Source: Pseudotabrizicola algicola
GTDB lineage: Bacteria; Pseudomonadota; Alphaproteobacteria; Rhodobacterales; Rhodobacteraceae
Direction of reading: 5' to 3'
Assembly: GCF_010915705.1 (NCBI RefSeq)
Contig: NZ_JAAIKE010000006.1
Coordinates: 124,001 to 188,000, forward strand
DNA length: 64,000 nt
The notes under the pieces are model-generated. The model saw only the letters and a program-made list of their open reading frames with translations, was not told where the DNA came from and ran no database searches. Below, in pieces: positions 17,936 through 27,514 of this stretch. The position numbers were made by a program, and so were the translations under genes. Numbering within the stretch: the first letter of the stretch is position 1; each line of letters opens with the position of its first letter.

Positions 17936-18943
17936 TCAGGCCTGCGGCGTCTCGTCGGCCTCATAGGCCTCGATGATCCGCGCGACCAACGGGTGCCGCA
18001 CCACATCTTTCGAGGTGAAGTAGTTGAAGGTCACCCCTTTCACGCCCTTCAGAATCCGTTCGGCATCGGCCAGACCCGAAGGCATCCCGCGCGGCAAGTC
18101 CACCTGTGTGCGGTCGCCGGTAATCACCATGCGGCTCCCCTGCCCCAGACGGGTCAGGAACATCTTCATCTGCATGGTGGTCGCGTTCTGCGCCTCGTCC
18201 AGCACCACGAACGCATTCGAAAGCGTCCGGCCCCGCATGAAGGCCAGCGGTGCGATCTCGATCCGCTTTTCCTCCATCAACTTCTGCACCTGCTTGGCGG
18301 GCAGAAAATCGTTCAGCGCGTCATAGAGCGGCTGCATGTAGGGATCGACCTTTTCCTTCATGTCGCCGGGAAGAAAACCCAACCGCTCCCCCGCCTCGAC
18401 GGCCGGACGGCTCAGGATGATCTTTTCCACCGCACCCGACACCAGCATGGTCACGCCGACCGCGACGGCCAGATAGGTCTTGCCGGTGCCCGCAGGCCCG
18501 ATGCCGAAGCCGAGTTCATGGTTGAACAGATTGGCGACATAGGCCTTCTGCGCCTCTGTCCTCGGCTCTACCGGCTTTTTGCGTGTGCGGATTTCCTTGC
18601 CGGGATTGAACAGCTCAATCTGCTCTCCCTCGGCCCCGATGGACGCTTGGCCAAGACGCATCGCACCGTCGATATCGCCCGCCGCAACTGTCCGGCCCGA
18701 CTCAAGCCGCGCGTAAAGGCTGCGCAGCACCGCGGCTGCCTGCTCTCGCGCCCCCTTGTCCCCGATGACCGCAAGGCGGTTTCCGCGCCTGAGGATGTGA
18801 ACCCCCATCTGGTGCTCTACCTGTGCCAGATTGCGATCGAATTCGCCGCACAGATCTATCAGCAAACGGTTGTCTGGGAATTCGAGAACAGTCTCGATGA
18901 TGTCCTCGGGTTTGGTCGGGGGGGTCAGCGCGCTGATGCCCAA
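17936..18943 (-). CDS. phoH: PhoH family ATPase/RNA-binding protein
   Basis: This 335-residue PhoH-like P-loop NTPase has the Walker A GPAGTGKTYLAVA at about residue 150, the Walker B VVLDEAQN at about 247, and an N-terminal KH-like region (about 20-75). The start at 18943 has AAGGAG 6 bases upstream. Genetic neighbourhood with ybeY and miaB is widely conserved and suggests a role in RNA metabolism. Confidence 0.94.
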   Translation of the reverse strand: MGISALTPPTKPEDIIETVLEFPDNRLLIDLCGEFDRNLAQVEHQMGVHILRRGNRLAVIGDKGAREQAAAVLRSLYARLESGRTVAAGDIDGAMRLGQASIGAEGEQIELFNPGKEIRTRKKPVEPRTEAQKAYVANLFNHELGFGIGPAGTGKTYLAVAVGVTMLVSGAVEKIILSRPAVEAGERLGFLPGDMKEKVDPYMQPLYDALNDFLPAKQVQKLMEEKRIEIAPLAFMRGRTLSNAFVVLDEAQNATTMQMKMFLTRLGQGSRMVITGDRTQVDLPRGMPSGLADAERILKGVKGVTFNYFTSKDVVRHPLVARIIEAYEADETPQA

Positions 18944-19092
18944 TGAGGTCTCCTTTGGCTAGGGCCTGTATGTATCGTGCGCCGCGTCACATGATCTGGC
19001 AAGCATCGATTTCGTATCAGCCCGACTTTATATCCACAGCCCGCACGGAAATGTGACACCTGCCCAAACGGCAGGCAAAGGCTCCAACAGGC

Positions 19093-19122
19093 AAAAGGGG
19101 GCCACGGTTCCCCGTGACCCCC
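19093..19122 (-). terminator. Intrinsic terminator of the OmpA/lipoprotein operon
   Basis: The stem GGGGGCCACGG (19097-19107) / CCGTGACCCCC (19112-19122), with one C/A mismatch and a 4-base loop, is followed on the minus strand by TTTT (19096-19093). Confidence 0.85.
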
Positions 19123-19144
19123 CGCTTTTCTCATTTTTCCGGCC

Positions 19145-19522
19145 TCAGTTGGCGCGGCGCACCACCGTGCGGATGCCGGGGCCGGGAACGTAGTCGCGGA
19201 TGCCCTGACTGCCGGTCTGGTAGTTCTTGATCACGGTCCCCGGCGGGAAGAGATCATTGCACACCGGAAGGCCCGTGCGCGGGTCAAAGCGCGGGCTGGA
19301 GTAGCCTTCGACGCCATCATCCATGATCCAGTTCTGGCAGCCATCCGGATCATAGGCGATGGCGGCATTGCCGTTTCGCAGGACACCCGAGTCGCGCCCC
19401 TTGTCCACCCCGGTTGCGATCACTGAATCCGGCCCGCGATAGGGCGACAGACCGTCACCGGACACGCAACCGCTCAGCGCCAATGCGGCCAGTGCTGCGC
19501 CGATTTTGAATGTGTTGTTCAT
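19145..19522 (-). CDS. Small lipoprotein with DGCxxWxxDxGxEGY module
   Basis: This 125-residue protein starts MNNTFKIGAALAALALSGC; the lipobox LSGC makes Cys19 the lipidated residue. Residues about 62-97 (DPDGCQNWIMDDGVEGY, then SPRFDPRTGLPVC) closely match a segment of the OmpA-family protein encoded 5 bases upstream. It is probably an envelope lipoprotein acting with that partner. The start at 19522 was preferred over an ATG 12 bases earlier, which lies inside the upstream gene's end. No named family recognised. Confidence 0.8.
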   Translation of the reverse strand: MNNTFKIGAALAALALSGCVSGDGLSPYRGPDSVIATGVDKGRDSGVLRNGNAAIAYDPDGCQNWIMDDGVEGYSSPRFDPRTGLPVCNDLFPPGTVIKNYQTGSQGIRDYVPGPGIRTVVRRAN

Positions 19523-19527
19523 GCTGA

Positions 19528-20097
19528 TCACCACCGGTAGCAGACGACTTCAACCCGACGATTCTTCTGCATTCCGGCAGCCGAATTGTTCGAGGCGACG
19601 GGCTGACGCTCGCCAAAGCCGATTTCGCGTTCCACATGGGCCCCGACAGAGCGCGCGACATTGGCCACGGCAGCAGCACGGCGCTTGGACAGGTCCATGT
19701 TGTATTCATCCGAGGCGCGGCTGTCGGTATGACCATAGATGGCATAGCCGAAGGCACCCGCCGACTGGAAGAACGACTTGAGCCTTGAATGCCCCTGCGC
19801 CGTAAGACGGGCGCTGTCGGTTGCAAACAATGTGTCGGTGTTTTCCACCAGACAGGTGTTGCGCTTCAGGCAGACGGGCTTGCCGTCCTTGGGGTTGCGA
19901 CGCGGCACCATATAGCCTTCGAGCCCGCCATCGGCCCACCAGTGCATGCAGCCGTCATCGTCGATCCACACACCCCATTCGATCTTACCGGTAACTTGGG
20001 GGGCTCCTTGCGCCATCGCGGATGTCGCACCCGACATTCCGACTGCAAGCGCCGCTCCCCCAAGGATCATCCGCAACGCTTTGGAAAAACGTTCCAC
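19528..20097 (-). CDS. OmpA-family peptidoglycan-binding protein
   Basis: The best start is GTG at 20097, with AAAGGGG 8 bases upstream, giving 189 residues. A signal peptide ends about AMAQG. A 36-residue module follows (DDDGCMHWWADGGLEGY ... PVCLK) that is shared with the downstream lipoprotein. The C-terminal OmpA-like domain spans about 80-185 (TDSARLTAQG, IYGHTDSRASDEYNMDLSKRRA, RRVEVVC) and should bind meso-DAP in the cell wall. No beta-barrel is present. Only 5 bases separate it from the lipoprotein gene. Confidence 0.88.
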   Translation of the reverse strand: MERFSKALRMILGGAALAVGMSGATSAMAQGAPQVTGKIEWGVWIDDDGCMHWWADGGLEGYMVPRRNPKDGKPVCLKRNTCLVENTDTLFATDSARLTAQGHSRLKSFFQSAGAFGYAIYGHTDSRASDEYNMDLSKRRAAAVANVARSVGAHVEREIGFGERQPVASNNSAAGMQKNRRVEVVCYRW

Positions 20098-20220
20098 AGC
20101 CGCAGCCCCTTTCCTAATATGACGATTTACAAGCAGACTAATGCGACCAGAATTGACGTCGAGAAAAAGTGAAGTAAAGCGAAATTTGAACAATTTAGGG
20201 CATTTGTGTGGCAACCCTTA

Positions 20221-20240
20221 GCTTTGCCCCGGGGCAAAGC
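20221..20240. repeat. Perfect 20-bp palindrome upstream of the OmpA-family gene
   Basis: GCTTTGCCCC GGGGCAAAGC reads the same on both strands. It lies about 120 bases before the GTG start, between miaB and the OmpA-family gene. It could be an operator or part of the miaB terminator region. Confidence 0.6.
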
Positions 20241-20275
20241 CGCTACATCTTGCGCCATTGATGTGCCTGCAGCAA

Positions 20276-20300
20276 CAATCCGGCCACGGTTGCCGGATTG
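20276..20300 (-). terminator. Putative miaB terminator hairpin
   Basis: CAATCCGGC (20276-20284) pairs with GCCGGATTG (20292-20300), 9 bp, 8 bases after the miaB stop. The following minus-strand bases are only moderately T-rich. Confidence 0.5.
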
Positions 20301-20307
20301 GTCAAAT

Positions 20308-21618
20308 TCAGGAAATTCTGACAGCCGACAGCGAGTTGGCTGCCGAAGCTAACACACGAACCCGCGCCAGTTCGCCGACCCGTCCGCCCGCATCATTGAC
20401 ATGGACCGCATGCAGGTGATCGGACTTTCCCACCATCTGGCCGGGCTGGCGTCCGGGCTTTTCGTAAAGCACGGTCACCTCGCGCCCCACCATCGCCTCC
20501 TGCCCCGCGCGCTGTTGCTCGAGGATCAGGGCTTGCAGAATCTGAAGACGCTCGTCGGCGACGGCCGGCGCGACGGGGGCCTTTTCGGCGGCAGGGGTTC
20601 CCGGACGCGCCGAATATTTGAACGAATAGGATTGGCCGAACCCCACGCGCCGGACCAGATCCAGCGTGTCGGCGAAATCGGCATCCGTTTCACCCGGGAA
20701 ACCGACGATGAAATCCGATGAAAACAGGATGTCGGGCCGCGCCTTGCGGATCCGGTCGATCACGCGAAAATAGTCGTCCCTGCCGTGCTTGCGGTTCATG
20801 GCCCTGAGAATGCGGTCCGATCCGGACTGCACCGGCAAATGCAGATAGGGCATCAGTTGCGGCACATCGCCATGCGCAGCGATCAGATCGTCATCCATGT
20901 CGTTCGGATGGCTTGTCGTGTAACGGATGCGCTCCAGCCCGTCGACCTCGGCCAGCGCCCGAATCAGCCGCCCCAAACTCCAGACCCCATCCGGACCCTC
21001 ACCGTGATACCCGTTCACGTTCTGCCCCAAGAGCGTGATTTCTCGCACCCCGCGCGACACCAGATCGCGCGTCTCGCGCAAGATACGCTCGACCGGACGG
21101 CTGACTTCCGCGCCCCGCGTATAGGGCACCACGCAAAACGCGCAAAACTTGTCACAGCCCTCTTGCACCGTCAGAAAAGCCGTGGGCCCGCGCAGCGCCT
21201 TGCGCTCGGGCAGGTGATCGAACTTGTCCTCGGCAGGAAATTCGGTGTCCACCTGCGGCCCGCTGGCGCGCGCCAGAGCGGGCAGGCGGTGATAGGCCTG
21301 CGGTCCGACCACGATATCGACCAAGGGCATCCGCCGCTGGATCTCGGCCCCTTCCGCCTGCGCCACGCAGCCCGCCACCCCGATCTTCAGATCGGGCCTC
21401 GCGTCCTTCAGCGGGCGCAGCCGCCCCAGATCGGAAAACAGCTTTTCACTGGCCTTTTCACGGATATGGCAGGTGTTGAGCAGCACCATGTCGGCGTCCT
21501 CGGCCACATCGGTAAGGGTGTAGCCCTCCGCGCTCATGGCCTCGGCCATACGCTCGCTGTCATAGACATTCATCTGACAGCCATAGGTCTTGATGAACAG
21601 TTTCTTTGCATCAGACAT
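20308..21618 (-). CDS. miaB: tRNA-2-methylthio-N6-dimethylallyladenosine synthase
   Basis: MiaB thiomethylates i6A37 of tRNAs using two [4Fe-4S] clusters and SAM. The N-terminal UPF0004 domain has C14 (TYGCQMN), C50 ([10 protein letters not shown]) and the later AGCVAQAEG cysteine. The radical-SAM motif [15 protein letters not shown] follows at about 155-169, and a TRAM domain is at the end. The 436-residue length is normal. It is upstream of phoH in the usual order, but two envelope genes are inserted between them. Confidence 0.97.
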   Translation of the reverse strand: MSDAKKLFIKTYGCQMNVYDSERMAEAMSAEGYTLTDVAEDADMVLLNTCHIREKASEKLFSDLGRLRPLKDARPDLKIGVAGCVAQAEGAEIQRRMPLVDIVVGPQAYHRLPALARASGPQVDTEFPAEDKFDHLPERKALRGPTAFLTVQEGCDKFCAFCVVPYTRGAEVSRPVERILRETRDLVSRGVREITLLGQNVNGYHGEGPDGVWSLGRLIRALAEVDGLERIRYTTSHPNDMDDDLIAAHGDVPQLMPYLHLPVQSGSDRILRAMNRKHGRDDYFRVIDRIRKARPDILFSSDFIVGFPGETDADFADTLDLVRRVGFGQSYSFKYSARPGTPAAEKAPVAPAVADERLQILQALILEQQRAGQEAMVGREVTVLYEKPGRQPGQMVGKSDHLHAVHVNDAGGRVGELARVRVLASAANSLSAVRIS

Positions 21619-21781
21619 GGCTCACCCCGCCGTGGATCAGCGCGCTTTCTACCCTGAACCACGCAAAGGCGCAACGCGCGGCGGCAAAAGGCGCAACGGG
21701 CCCCCACCAGCCCCCTTGCATTGCGACCAAGCATCGCAGACCTTTGTGCACAACCGGGTCGGGACCGGCAATGGAGAAGAC

Positions 21782-22651
21782 ATGCGCCACAGCGGAATGA
21801 CCGAATTTCTTGCCCGCGCGCGCGCCACCGTTGGCAAGGGGCCGGTCGCCCTGATCATGGCCGAGGACGAGGTGGAGGTGGAAAGCACAGTGCGCCACCA
21901 CCAGCGTGCAGGGTTTCCGGTTCTGGTTCTTCTGGCCCCTCCGGAAATATCGCTGGACCCTGCGGTCGAAGACGGGATTCACCGCGTTGACCATGATGTC
22001 CATGTCGAAGGTGCCCTGATCACTGCCGTCAATGCGATGATCGAGGCCATCCCCGATGTCTGGCTGTTCTATGGCTATAATGCCGAATACCTGTTCCACC
22101 CCTTTTGCGAAACGCGCAACGTTCTGGAAATGCTTGCCTTCCACACGGAAGAGCGGCGCGATTCCCTGCTGACCTATGTGATCGATCTTTACGCTGGCGA
22201 TCTGGCGCGCAGCCCGAATGCCGTATCGCTCGGCGATGCGCATCTGGACAAGTCTGGCTATTACGCCTTGGGCCGTCCCGACCCGGCAAACCACAATTAC
22301 CCGCGAGAGCGGCAACTCAATTTCTTCGGCGGCCTGCGCTGGCGGTTTGAGGAACATATCTCGCCGCAGCGCCGCAAGATTGACCGCATCAGCCTGTTCC
22401 GCACCAAACCGGGCCTGACCCTGCGGCCCGATTTCACGCTCTCGGACGAAGAGATGAACACCTACGCCTGCCCGTGGCACAATAACATCACCACGGTGCT
22501 GGCCTCTTTTCGCACGGCAAAAGCACTGCGCAGCAATCCGGGCTCGCGCTTTGACATCCAGGATTTCCGTTGGCGCAATTCCACCCCCTTTGAATGGAAA
22601 AGCCAGCAACTGATGGACTTGGGCCTGATGGAACCGGGTCAGTGGTTCTGA
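21782..22651 (+). CDS. Glycosyltransferase family 2-like protein of unknown substrate
   Basis: This 289-residue soluble protein starts at 21782 (GGAG 5 bases before ATG; an in-frame ATG 15 bases later is possible). The N-terminal part (GKGPVALIMAEDEVEVEST ... GFPVLVLLAPPE) resembles the Rossmann-like nucleotide-binding start of family 2 transferases, and NAEYLFHPFCETR is a possible DxD-region analogue, but no clean DxD is visible. The C-terminal half has many aromatic residues. It is divergent from miaB and alone. The assignment rests on general resemblance and is tentative. Confidence 0.5.
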   Translation: MRHSGMTEFLARARATVGKGPVALIMAEDEVEVESTVRHHQRAGFPVLVLLAPPEISLDPAVEDGIHRVDHDVHVEGALITAVNAMIEAIPDVWLFYGYNAEYLFHPFCETRNVLEMLAFHTEERRDSLLTYVIDLYAGDLARSPNAVSLGDAHLDKSGYYALGRPDPANHNYPRERQLNFFGGLRWRFEEHISPQRRKIDRISLFRTKPGLTLRPDFTLSDEEMNTYACPWHNNITTVLASFRTAKALRSNPGSRFDIQDFRWRNSTPFEWKSQQLMDLGLMEPGQWF

Positions 22652-22819
22652 CGCTCTGACGCGGCGCCGACGTCGCATTGCCGCAGCGTCAAGCAATTGT
22701 AAAAAATAACAAATTCCCCACAGTCCGGCACAGGCGGGAACGAAACGGGGCCTGCTCTGTTACCTCTGCGCAGGGTCGCCGGCACCTCGGTGCCACTGAC
22801 CGAAACAATGAGGATGACC

Positions 22820-23473
22820 ATGTTCAAGAAAACCTTCATCATCGCCGCAACCGGCGCTTTGCTGTCCACCACGGCCCATGCGGCGACCGAAGCCTCTGCC
22901 TTCACCGATCTGAACCTGCGCGCGGGGCCCGGCCCGATCTATGAGATCGTCTCGGTCATTCCGGCCGATGGTGTGGTGTCTGTGGAGGGCTGCCTCGAAA
23001 CCGCGAACTGGTGCAAGGTCGCCTATGATGGCACCGAAGGCTGGGCATCAGGCGATTATCTGACAGCGCAGGTCGATAACGCGCCGGTTGTCGTCTATGC
23101 CAACCGCGAGCGGGTGGCCGTCGGCACCGTGACCTATGAGGAAACGCGCAGTGCCGATGGCACGGTCGCAGGCGGCGCCGCGGGTGCGCTTGCAGGGGCG
23201 GCAGTCGGTGGACCGGTCGGCGCGCTGGCCGGTGTTGTGCTTGGCGGCGGGCTTGGCGCTGCGGTGACGCCCACGGAAACCGTGACCACCTATGTCGTGT
23301 CGAATCCGGTCGAGCCGGTCTATCTGGAAGGCGAGGTCGTCGTCGGAGCGGGCATTCCCGAAGCCGTCACCTTGGTGGCAGTGCCTGACAGCGACTACTC
23401 CTATGCCTATGTCAACGGTCTGCCGGTGATTGTCGAGCCGCAGCAGCGCCAGATCGTCTATATCGTGCGCTGA
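22820..23473 (+). CDS. Secreted SH3-domain protein with DUF1236-like C-terminus
   Basis: This 217-residue protein starts at the third of three close ATGs, where GAGG is 6 bases upstream. A signal peptide (MFKKTFIIAATGALLSTTAHA) is followed by a bacterial SH3 domain at about 27-80 (DLNLRAGPGPIYEIVSVIPADG, WCKVAYDGTEGWASGDYL). A Gly/Ala-rich hydrophobic stretch at about 115-145 resembles a glycine-zipper. The C-terminal repeat-like segment ends in YVNGLPVIVEPQQRQIVYIVR-type DUF1236 residues. A periplasmic or outer-membrane-associated role is likely. Confidence 0.85.
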   Translation: MFKKTFIIAATGALLSTTAHAATEASAFTDLNLRAGPGPIYEIVSVIPADGVVSVEGCLETANWCKVAYDGTEGWASGDYLTAQVDNAPVVVYANRERVAVGTVTYEETRSADGTVAGGAAGALAGAAVGGPVGALAGVVLGGGLGAAVTPTETVTTYVVSNPVEPVYLEGEVVVGAGIPEAVTLVAVPDSDYSYAYVNGLPVIVEPQQRQIVYIVR

Positions 23474-23490
23474 TCGCTTCATCGGATCAG

Positions 23491-23520
23491 ACAAGGCGGC
23501 CCCGCTGCGGGCCGCCTTGT
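23491..23520. terminator. Bidirectional terminator between the SH3 gene and cysA
   Basis: ACAAGGCGGCCC (23491-23502) pairs with GGGCCGCCTTGT (23509-23520), a 12-bp stem with a 6-base loop between two converging genes. T-runs are weak on both sides. Confidence 0.75.
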
Positions 23521-23539
23521 TCCTTGCGCCGACCTCTGG

Positions 23540-24259
23540 TCACAAAGAGATGAACTCGCGCACAAACGCGGTTTTCGGCTTGGCCCGCACGTCCTGCGGT
23601 TTGCCGATCTGCTCGATCCGACCCATCGACATGACCACCACCAGATCCGCGAGTTCCATCGCCTCCTCCTGATCATGGGTCACAAAGACCGTGGTCAGGC
23701 CCGTGGTGTCGTGGATATCGCGCAGGCCCTGACGCAATTCCTTGCGGACCTTGGCATCCAGCGCGCCGAAGGGTTCATCGAGCAGCAGCATCCGCGGCTC
23801 GATGGCGAGCGCCCGGGCAAGCGCAACGCGCTGGCGCTGCCCGCCCGACAGCTGGCTGGGATAGCGCGCGCCGATGTCGGGCAGCTGGATCAGCTCCAGC
23901 AGCTTGGTCACGCGGCGCGCAATCTCGGCCTTGGTCGGGCGGCTGGCGCGCGGGCGGGCGTTCAGGCCATAGGCGATGTTGTCGAACACCGTCATATGGC
24001 GGAACAGGGCATAGGACTGGAACACGAACCCCGCGCGGCGTTCCTGCACGGAAAGGCCCGTGGCGTCCTGCCCGTCGAACAGAACGCGGCCCGAGGTGGG
24101 GAATTCGAGCCCGCCGAGGATGCGCAACAGCGTGGTCTTGCCCGAACCCGAGGGGCCCAGAAGCGCAACCAGCGCCCCCGAGGGGATAGAGAGCGACACC
24201 GGATGCAGCGCCGCCGTAGTGCCGAAGGATTTGGAGATTTCGTCGATTTCGATATGCAT
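23540..24259 (-). CDS. cysA: Sulfate/thiosulfate ABC transporter ATP-binding protein
   Basis: This 239-residue ABC ATPase powers the CysTWA importer. The Walker [10 protein letters not shown] is at 35-43, then the signature [14 protein letters not shown], the Walker [14 protein letters not shown], and the H-loop [18 protein letters not shown] lies 8 bases before the ATG at 24259. It is about 100 residues shorter than E. coli CysA and lacks the C-terminal TOBE-type regulatory domain, as in several alphaproteobacterial relatives. It is the last gene of the operon. Confidence 0.95.
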   Translation of the reverse strand: MHIEIDEISKSFGTTAALHPVSLSIPSGALVALLGPSGSGKTTLLRILGGLEFPTSGRVLFDGQDATGLSVQERRAGFVFQSYALFRHMTVFDNIAYGLNARPRASRPTKAEIARRVTKLLELIQLPDIGARYPSQLSGGQRQRVALARALAIEPRMLLLDEPFGALDAKVRKELRQGLRDIHDTTGLTTVFVTHDQEEAMELADLVVVMSMGRIEQIGKPQDVRAKPKTAFVREFISL

Positions 24260-24269
24260 GGGATGTCTC

Positions 24270-25148
24270 CTAGTGGCGGTGCGTGGCGGCGAGCTGGTCG
24301 GCATGGCGGATTTCCAGAGCGGTCTTGAGCAGAAGCGTGACAAGCGCGAGCAGCGCCAGCACGGCGGCAAGGCTGAAGGCCGCGACCGAAAGGTATTCCT
24401 GATACAGCATCTCGATCGTGGTCGGCATCGTGGCGGTCTGGCCGCGGATCTTGCCCGAGACCACGGCCACCGCCCCGAACTCGCCCATCGCGCGCGCGTT
24501 GCAAAGGAGGACACCGTAAAGCAGCGCCCAGCGGATGTTGGGCAGCGTGACCGTCCAGAACACCCGCCAGCCGGATGCGCCCAGCGTCAGCGCCGCCTCT
24601 TCCTCGGCCCTTCCCTGTTCGATCATCACGGGGATCAACTCGCGCGCGACAAAGGGGAAGGTCACGAACATCGTGGCAAGAATGATGCCCGGCATCGCAA
24701 AGACGATGGGAAAGCCGTTGGCCACCAGCCAGCCGCCAATCAGGGAATTGGCCCCGAACATCAACACGATGCACAGCCCCGCGACCACCGGCGAGACAGA
24801 GAACGGCAGGTCGATCAGCGTGATCAGGAAGGCCTTGCCACGGAAGTCGAACTTGGTGATGAACCACGCCGCCGCCACGCCGAAGATGGCGTTGAACGGC
24901 ACCGAGATGGCGGCGATGGTCAGCGTCAGCTTGATCGCCTCTTGCGCGTCACGCGTAGCAAGGCTGGCAAGCGAGGCGGCCACGCCCCGCGCCAATGCCT
25001 CGACAAAGACGGCGATCAGCGGGGCAAAGACCAGAATGCCAAGCCCCAGCACGGCCGCCGCGATCATCGCCCAACGGGCGAGCGGCGCCTCTTCGGTGGC
25101 CGAGCGGAAGCGGGCCGGCGCGCCCTTGGTCACTGTGATATCAGACAT
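24270..25148 (-). CDS. cysW: Sulfate ABC transporter permease CysW
   Basis: This 292-residue inner-membrane permease has about six hydrophobic helices and the EAA-like cytoplasmic loop ([26 protein letters not shown], seen in parts around residue 190). The start [11 protein letters not shown] at 25148 overlaps the end of cysT by 8 bases and the stop is 10 bases before cysA, so the three are translationally linked. Confidence 0.96.
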   Translation of the reverse strand: MSDITVTKGAPARFRSATEEAPLARWAMIAAAVLGLGILVFAPLIAVFVEALARGVAASLASLATRDAQEAIKLTLTIAAISVPFNAIFGVAAAWFITKFDFRGKAFLITLIDLPFSVSPVVAGLCIVLMFGANSLIGGWLVANGFPIVFAMPGIILATMFVTFPFVARELIPVMIEQGRAEEEAALTLGASGWRVFWTVTLPNIRWALLYGVLLCNARAMGEFGAVAVVSGKIRGQTATMPTTIEMLYQEYLSVAAFSLAAVLALLALVTLLLKTALEIRHADQLAATHRH

Positions 25149-25980
25149 AGCCAATCCTCCGGCGGCTCCAGACCTGGATGAGGTTGATGACCAGCAGCAT
25201 CGCAAAGCTGATCAGCAGCATGGCGATGCCGATGGCGGCGGCGGCGTCATAGTTGAACTCTTCCAGCTGGATGATGATCAGCAGCGGCGCGATTTCCGTG
25301 ACCAGCGGGATGTTCCCCGCGATAAAGATGACCGACCCGTATTCGCCAACCGCACGGGCGAGGGCCAGCGCAAAGCCCGTCAGCGCGGCGGGCGTCAGCA
25401 TCGGCAGGATGACATGGCGGATCGTGTGCAGGCGGCTTGCGCCAAGGGTGGCCGACGCCTCTTCCACCTCGCGCTCGATTTCCTCGACCACGGGCTGCAC
25501 GGTGCGGGTGACAAAGGGCAGCCCCACAAACACCAGCGCGATGAAGATGCCCCATTGGGTATAGGCGATCTTCCAGCCGATCTCGGCAGCCATCTGCCCG
25601 AAGAAGCCGTTGGGCGCGTAAAGCGCGGTCAGCGAGATGCCCGCCACCGCCGTTGGCAGCGCAAAGGGCAGGTCAACCGCAGCGTCAAGGATACGCCGCC
25701 CCGTAAAGCGATAACGCACCAGCACCCAGGCCAGCAGCACACCGAAGACCAGATTGAACAGCGCCGCAAACAGCGACAGGCGGAACGACAGGAACAGCGC
25801 CGCCCAGACGCGTTCACGGTTCACCGTTTCCCATATCCCCGCCAGCCCGTAATTGGCGCCCTTCAGGAGAAGGGCGCCGATGGGCAGAAGGACGACAAGG
25901 GAAAGCATCGTCAGGGTGATCCCCATGCTGAGGCCAAGGCCGGGCATGGGGGAGCGGTGGATCAGGGGTCTGCCCATCAT
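25141..25980 (-). CDS. cysT: Sulfate ABC transporter permease CysT (CysU)
   Basis: This 279-residue permease with about six helices pairs with CysW. The EAA loop reads EEIEREVEEASATLGASRLHT followed by IRHVILPMLTPA. AAGGAAAG stands just before the tandem ATGs at 25980. It begins 6 bases after the substrate-binding protein gene ends, and overlaps cysW. Confidence 0.96.
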   Translation of the reverse strand: MMGRPLIHRSPMPGLGLSMGITLTMLSLVVLLPIGALLLKGANYGLAGIWETVNRERVWAALFLSFRLSLFAALFNLVFGVLLAWVLVRYRFTGRRILDAAVDLPFALPTAVAGISLTALYAPNGFFGQMAAEIGWKIAYTQWGIFIALVFVGLPFVTRTVQPVVEEIEREVEEASATLGASRLHTIRHVILPMLTPAALTGFALALARAVGEYGSVIFIAGNIPLVTEIAPLLIIIQLEEFNYDAAAAIGIAMLLISFAMLLVINLIQVWSRRRIGYV

Positions 25981-25986
25981 CTTTCC

Positions 25987-27105
25987 TTATTTCGGCACGT
26001 AGATCTGGTCGAAGATGCCGCCATCGGCGAAGTGGTCGGCCTGCACCTTTGCCCAGCCGCCAAAGCTGGCAATGTCCACAAGCTCCAGCTCGGGGAAGCG
26101 GGCCACATCTTCGGGATTGGCGGCAGAGGCATCCCAGGCGCGGTAGAAGTGCTTGAACGCCAGCGCCTGACCTTCGGGCGTGTAGAGGAAGTTCAGGTAG
26201 GCCTCGGCCAGCGCGCGCTGCTCATCCGATTTGATGTTGCCTTCCACCAATGCCACCGGCGGCTCTGCCAGCACACTGATAGACGGCACCACGATGTCGA
26301 ACTGGTCCTCGCCAAGCTCTTTCAGCGCAAGATAGGCCTCGTTCTCCCATGCCAGCAGCACATCGCCGATGCCGCGCTGCGCAAAGGTGGTGGTGGACCC
26401 GCGCGCGCCGCTGTCAAGCACCGGCACATTGGCGAACAGCTTGCCCACGAACGCCTGCGGGTCCTGCCCGTTCTTTTCCGCCCAGGCCCAGGCAGCAAGG
26501 TAATTCCAGCGCGCCCCGCCAGAGGTTTTCGGGTTGGGGGTGATTACCTCCACCCCCTCTTTCACCAGATCATCCCAATCGGCGATGCCTTCGGGATTCC
26601 CCTCGCGCACCAGGAACACGATCGTGCTGGTATAGGGTGATGAGTTGTTGGGCAGTTTCGACTGCCAGTCGGCCGGCAGCTTGCCTGCTGCTGCAACGCG
26701 GTCGATATCGCCCGCCAGCGCCAGCGTCAGAACCTGCGCCTCCAGCCCGTCAATCACCGCACGGGCTTGCGACCCCGATCCGCCGTGGCTCACCTCGATG
26801 GTCGGCGCGGCATTGCCCTGCCCCACCCAATGCGCGCTGAACGCCTCGTTGAACTCGCGATACAATTCGCGCGTCGGGTCGTAGCTGACGTTCAAAAGCG
26901 TTTGCGCCTGCACCTGCGCGGGCATCGCCCAGACCGACAAGAGCGCCAGCGCAAGACCCGACACCACCCCCCGCACCACACGCGGCAAGGGCCAGCCTGT
27001 GATGCGCTCTCGCCCCGTCTCGATGGTCACGCGGCCATCGGCAAGTTCGGCAACTTTCAAACCCTGTGCGGTCACTTGGCCTGCAATCTTGATGGTCGTC
27101 AACAT
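25987..27105 (-). CDS. Sulfate/thiosulfate-binding periplasmic protein with long N-terminal extension
   Basis: This 372-residue solute-binding protein belongs to the Sbp/CysP family: [42 protein letters not shown] and [22 protein letters not shown], with the sulfate-binding serine/glycine loops. The ATG at 27105 has a perfect AAGGAG 6 bases upstream. Unusually, the hydrophobic signal core (about 43-60, cleavage near AQA at 67) follows about 42 hydrophilic residues. No better internal start is visible. First large gene of the cys operon; symbol sbp or cysP not distinguishable. Confidence 0.93.
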   Translation of the reverse strand: MLTTIKIAGQVTAQGLKVAELADGRVTIETGRERITGWPLPRVVRGVVSGLALALLSVWAMPAQVQAQTLLNVSYDPTRELYREFNEAFSAHWVGQGNAAPTIEVSHGGSGSQARAVIDGLEAQVLTLALAGDIDRVAAAGKLPADWQSKLPNNSSPYTSTIVFLVREGNPEGIADWDDLVKEGVEVITPNPKTSGGARWNYLAAWAWAEKNGQDPQAFVGKLFANVPVLDSGARGSTTTFAQRGIGDVLLAWENEAYLALKELGEDQFDIVVPSISVLAEPPVALVEGNIKSDEQRALAEAYLNFLYTPEGQALAFKHFYRAWDASAANPEDVARFPELELVDIASFGGWAKVQADHFADGGIFDQIYVPK

Positions 27106-27209
27106 GATGGTCTCCTTCAAAGGTTGGGGGGCTGATCCCTGCGGCGCGGCGGGACTGCGTGAAAAAACGGGCGCGAGGCCAAAAAGGCAGGTCGGATGGC
27201 CATATGCGC

Positions 27210-27464
27210 TCATCGCGGCACCTGCGGGTCAATCAGTTCGACCCGCGCTTCCCACAGGGCGGGGTCGCGTCCCTGCAGCAACTCGGCAGCAGCCTCGGCG
27301 GGGCGGCGGGTGTAAAGCGTCAGGGGTGTGCCATTGATCCGGTGCGCGGCACCGGTCCGGCGGTCGATCAAACGCACGATGCAGGCCCGCGCAGTGCCTT
27401 GCATCATCGACATGGCTCCGTCCCGAGCGGAGGCGGAATAGTGTGCGGCAATACCAGCGGTCAT
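27210..27464 (-). CDS. Small conserved-looking protein heading the sulfate transporter operon
   Basis: This 84-residue protein starts at ATG 27464 with AGGAG 7 bases upstream; a TTG 6 bases earlier is less likely. The sequence [16 protein letters not shown] leads into a compact region ([20 protein letters not shown] ... [23 protein letters not shown]) with no signal peptide or membrane helix. It is 104 bases upstream of the sulfate-binding protein gene on the same strand, so it is probably co-transcribed. No family recognised; a regulatory or accessory role in sulfur uptake is possible from position alone. Confidence 0.7.
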   Translation of the reverse strand: MTAGIAAHYSASARDGAMSMMQGTARACIVRLIDRRTGAAHRINGTPLTLYTRRPAEAAAELLQGRDPALWEARVELIDPQVPR

Positions 27465-27514
27465 CTGCAATCTCCTGTCATTTTCGGGGGCATCCGGTGC
27501 CGCCTCGATGATTT

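Noticed and set aside
24535-26640. A 700-residue open frame on the plus strand across the cysT/cysW region
   Set aside because: It is antisense to three well-supported transporter genes, is rich in D/H/R/Q as antisense frames of GC-rich DNA are, and has no recognisable domain.
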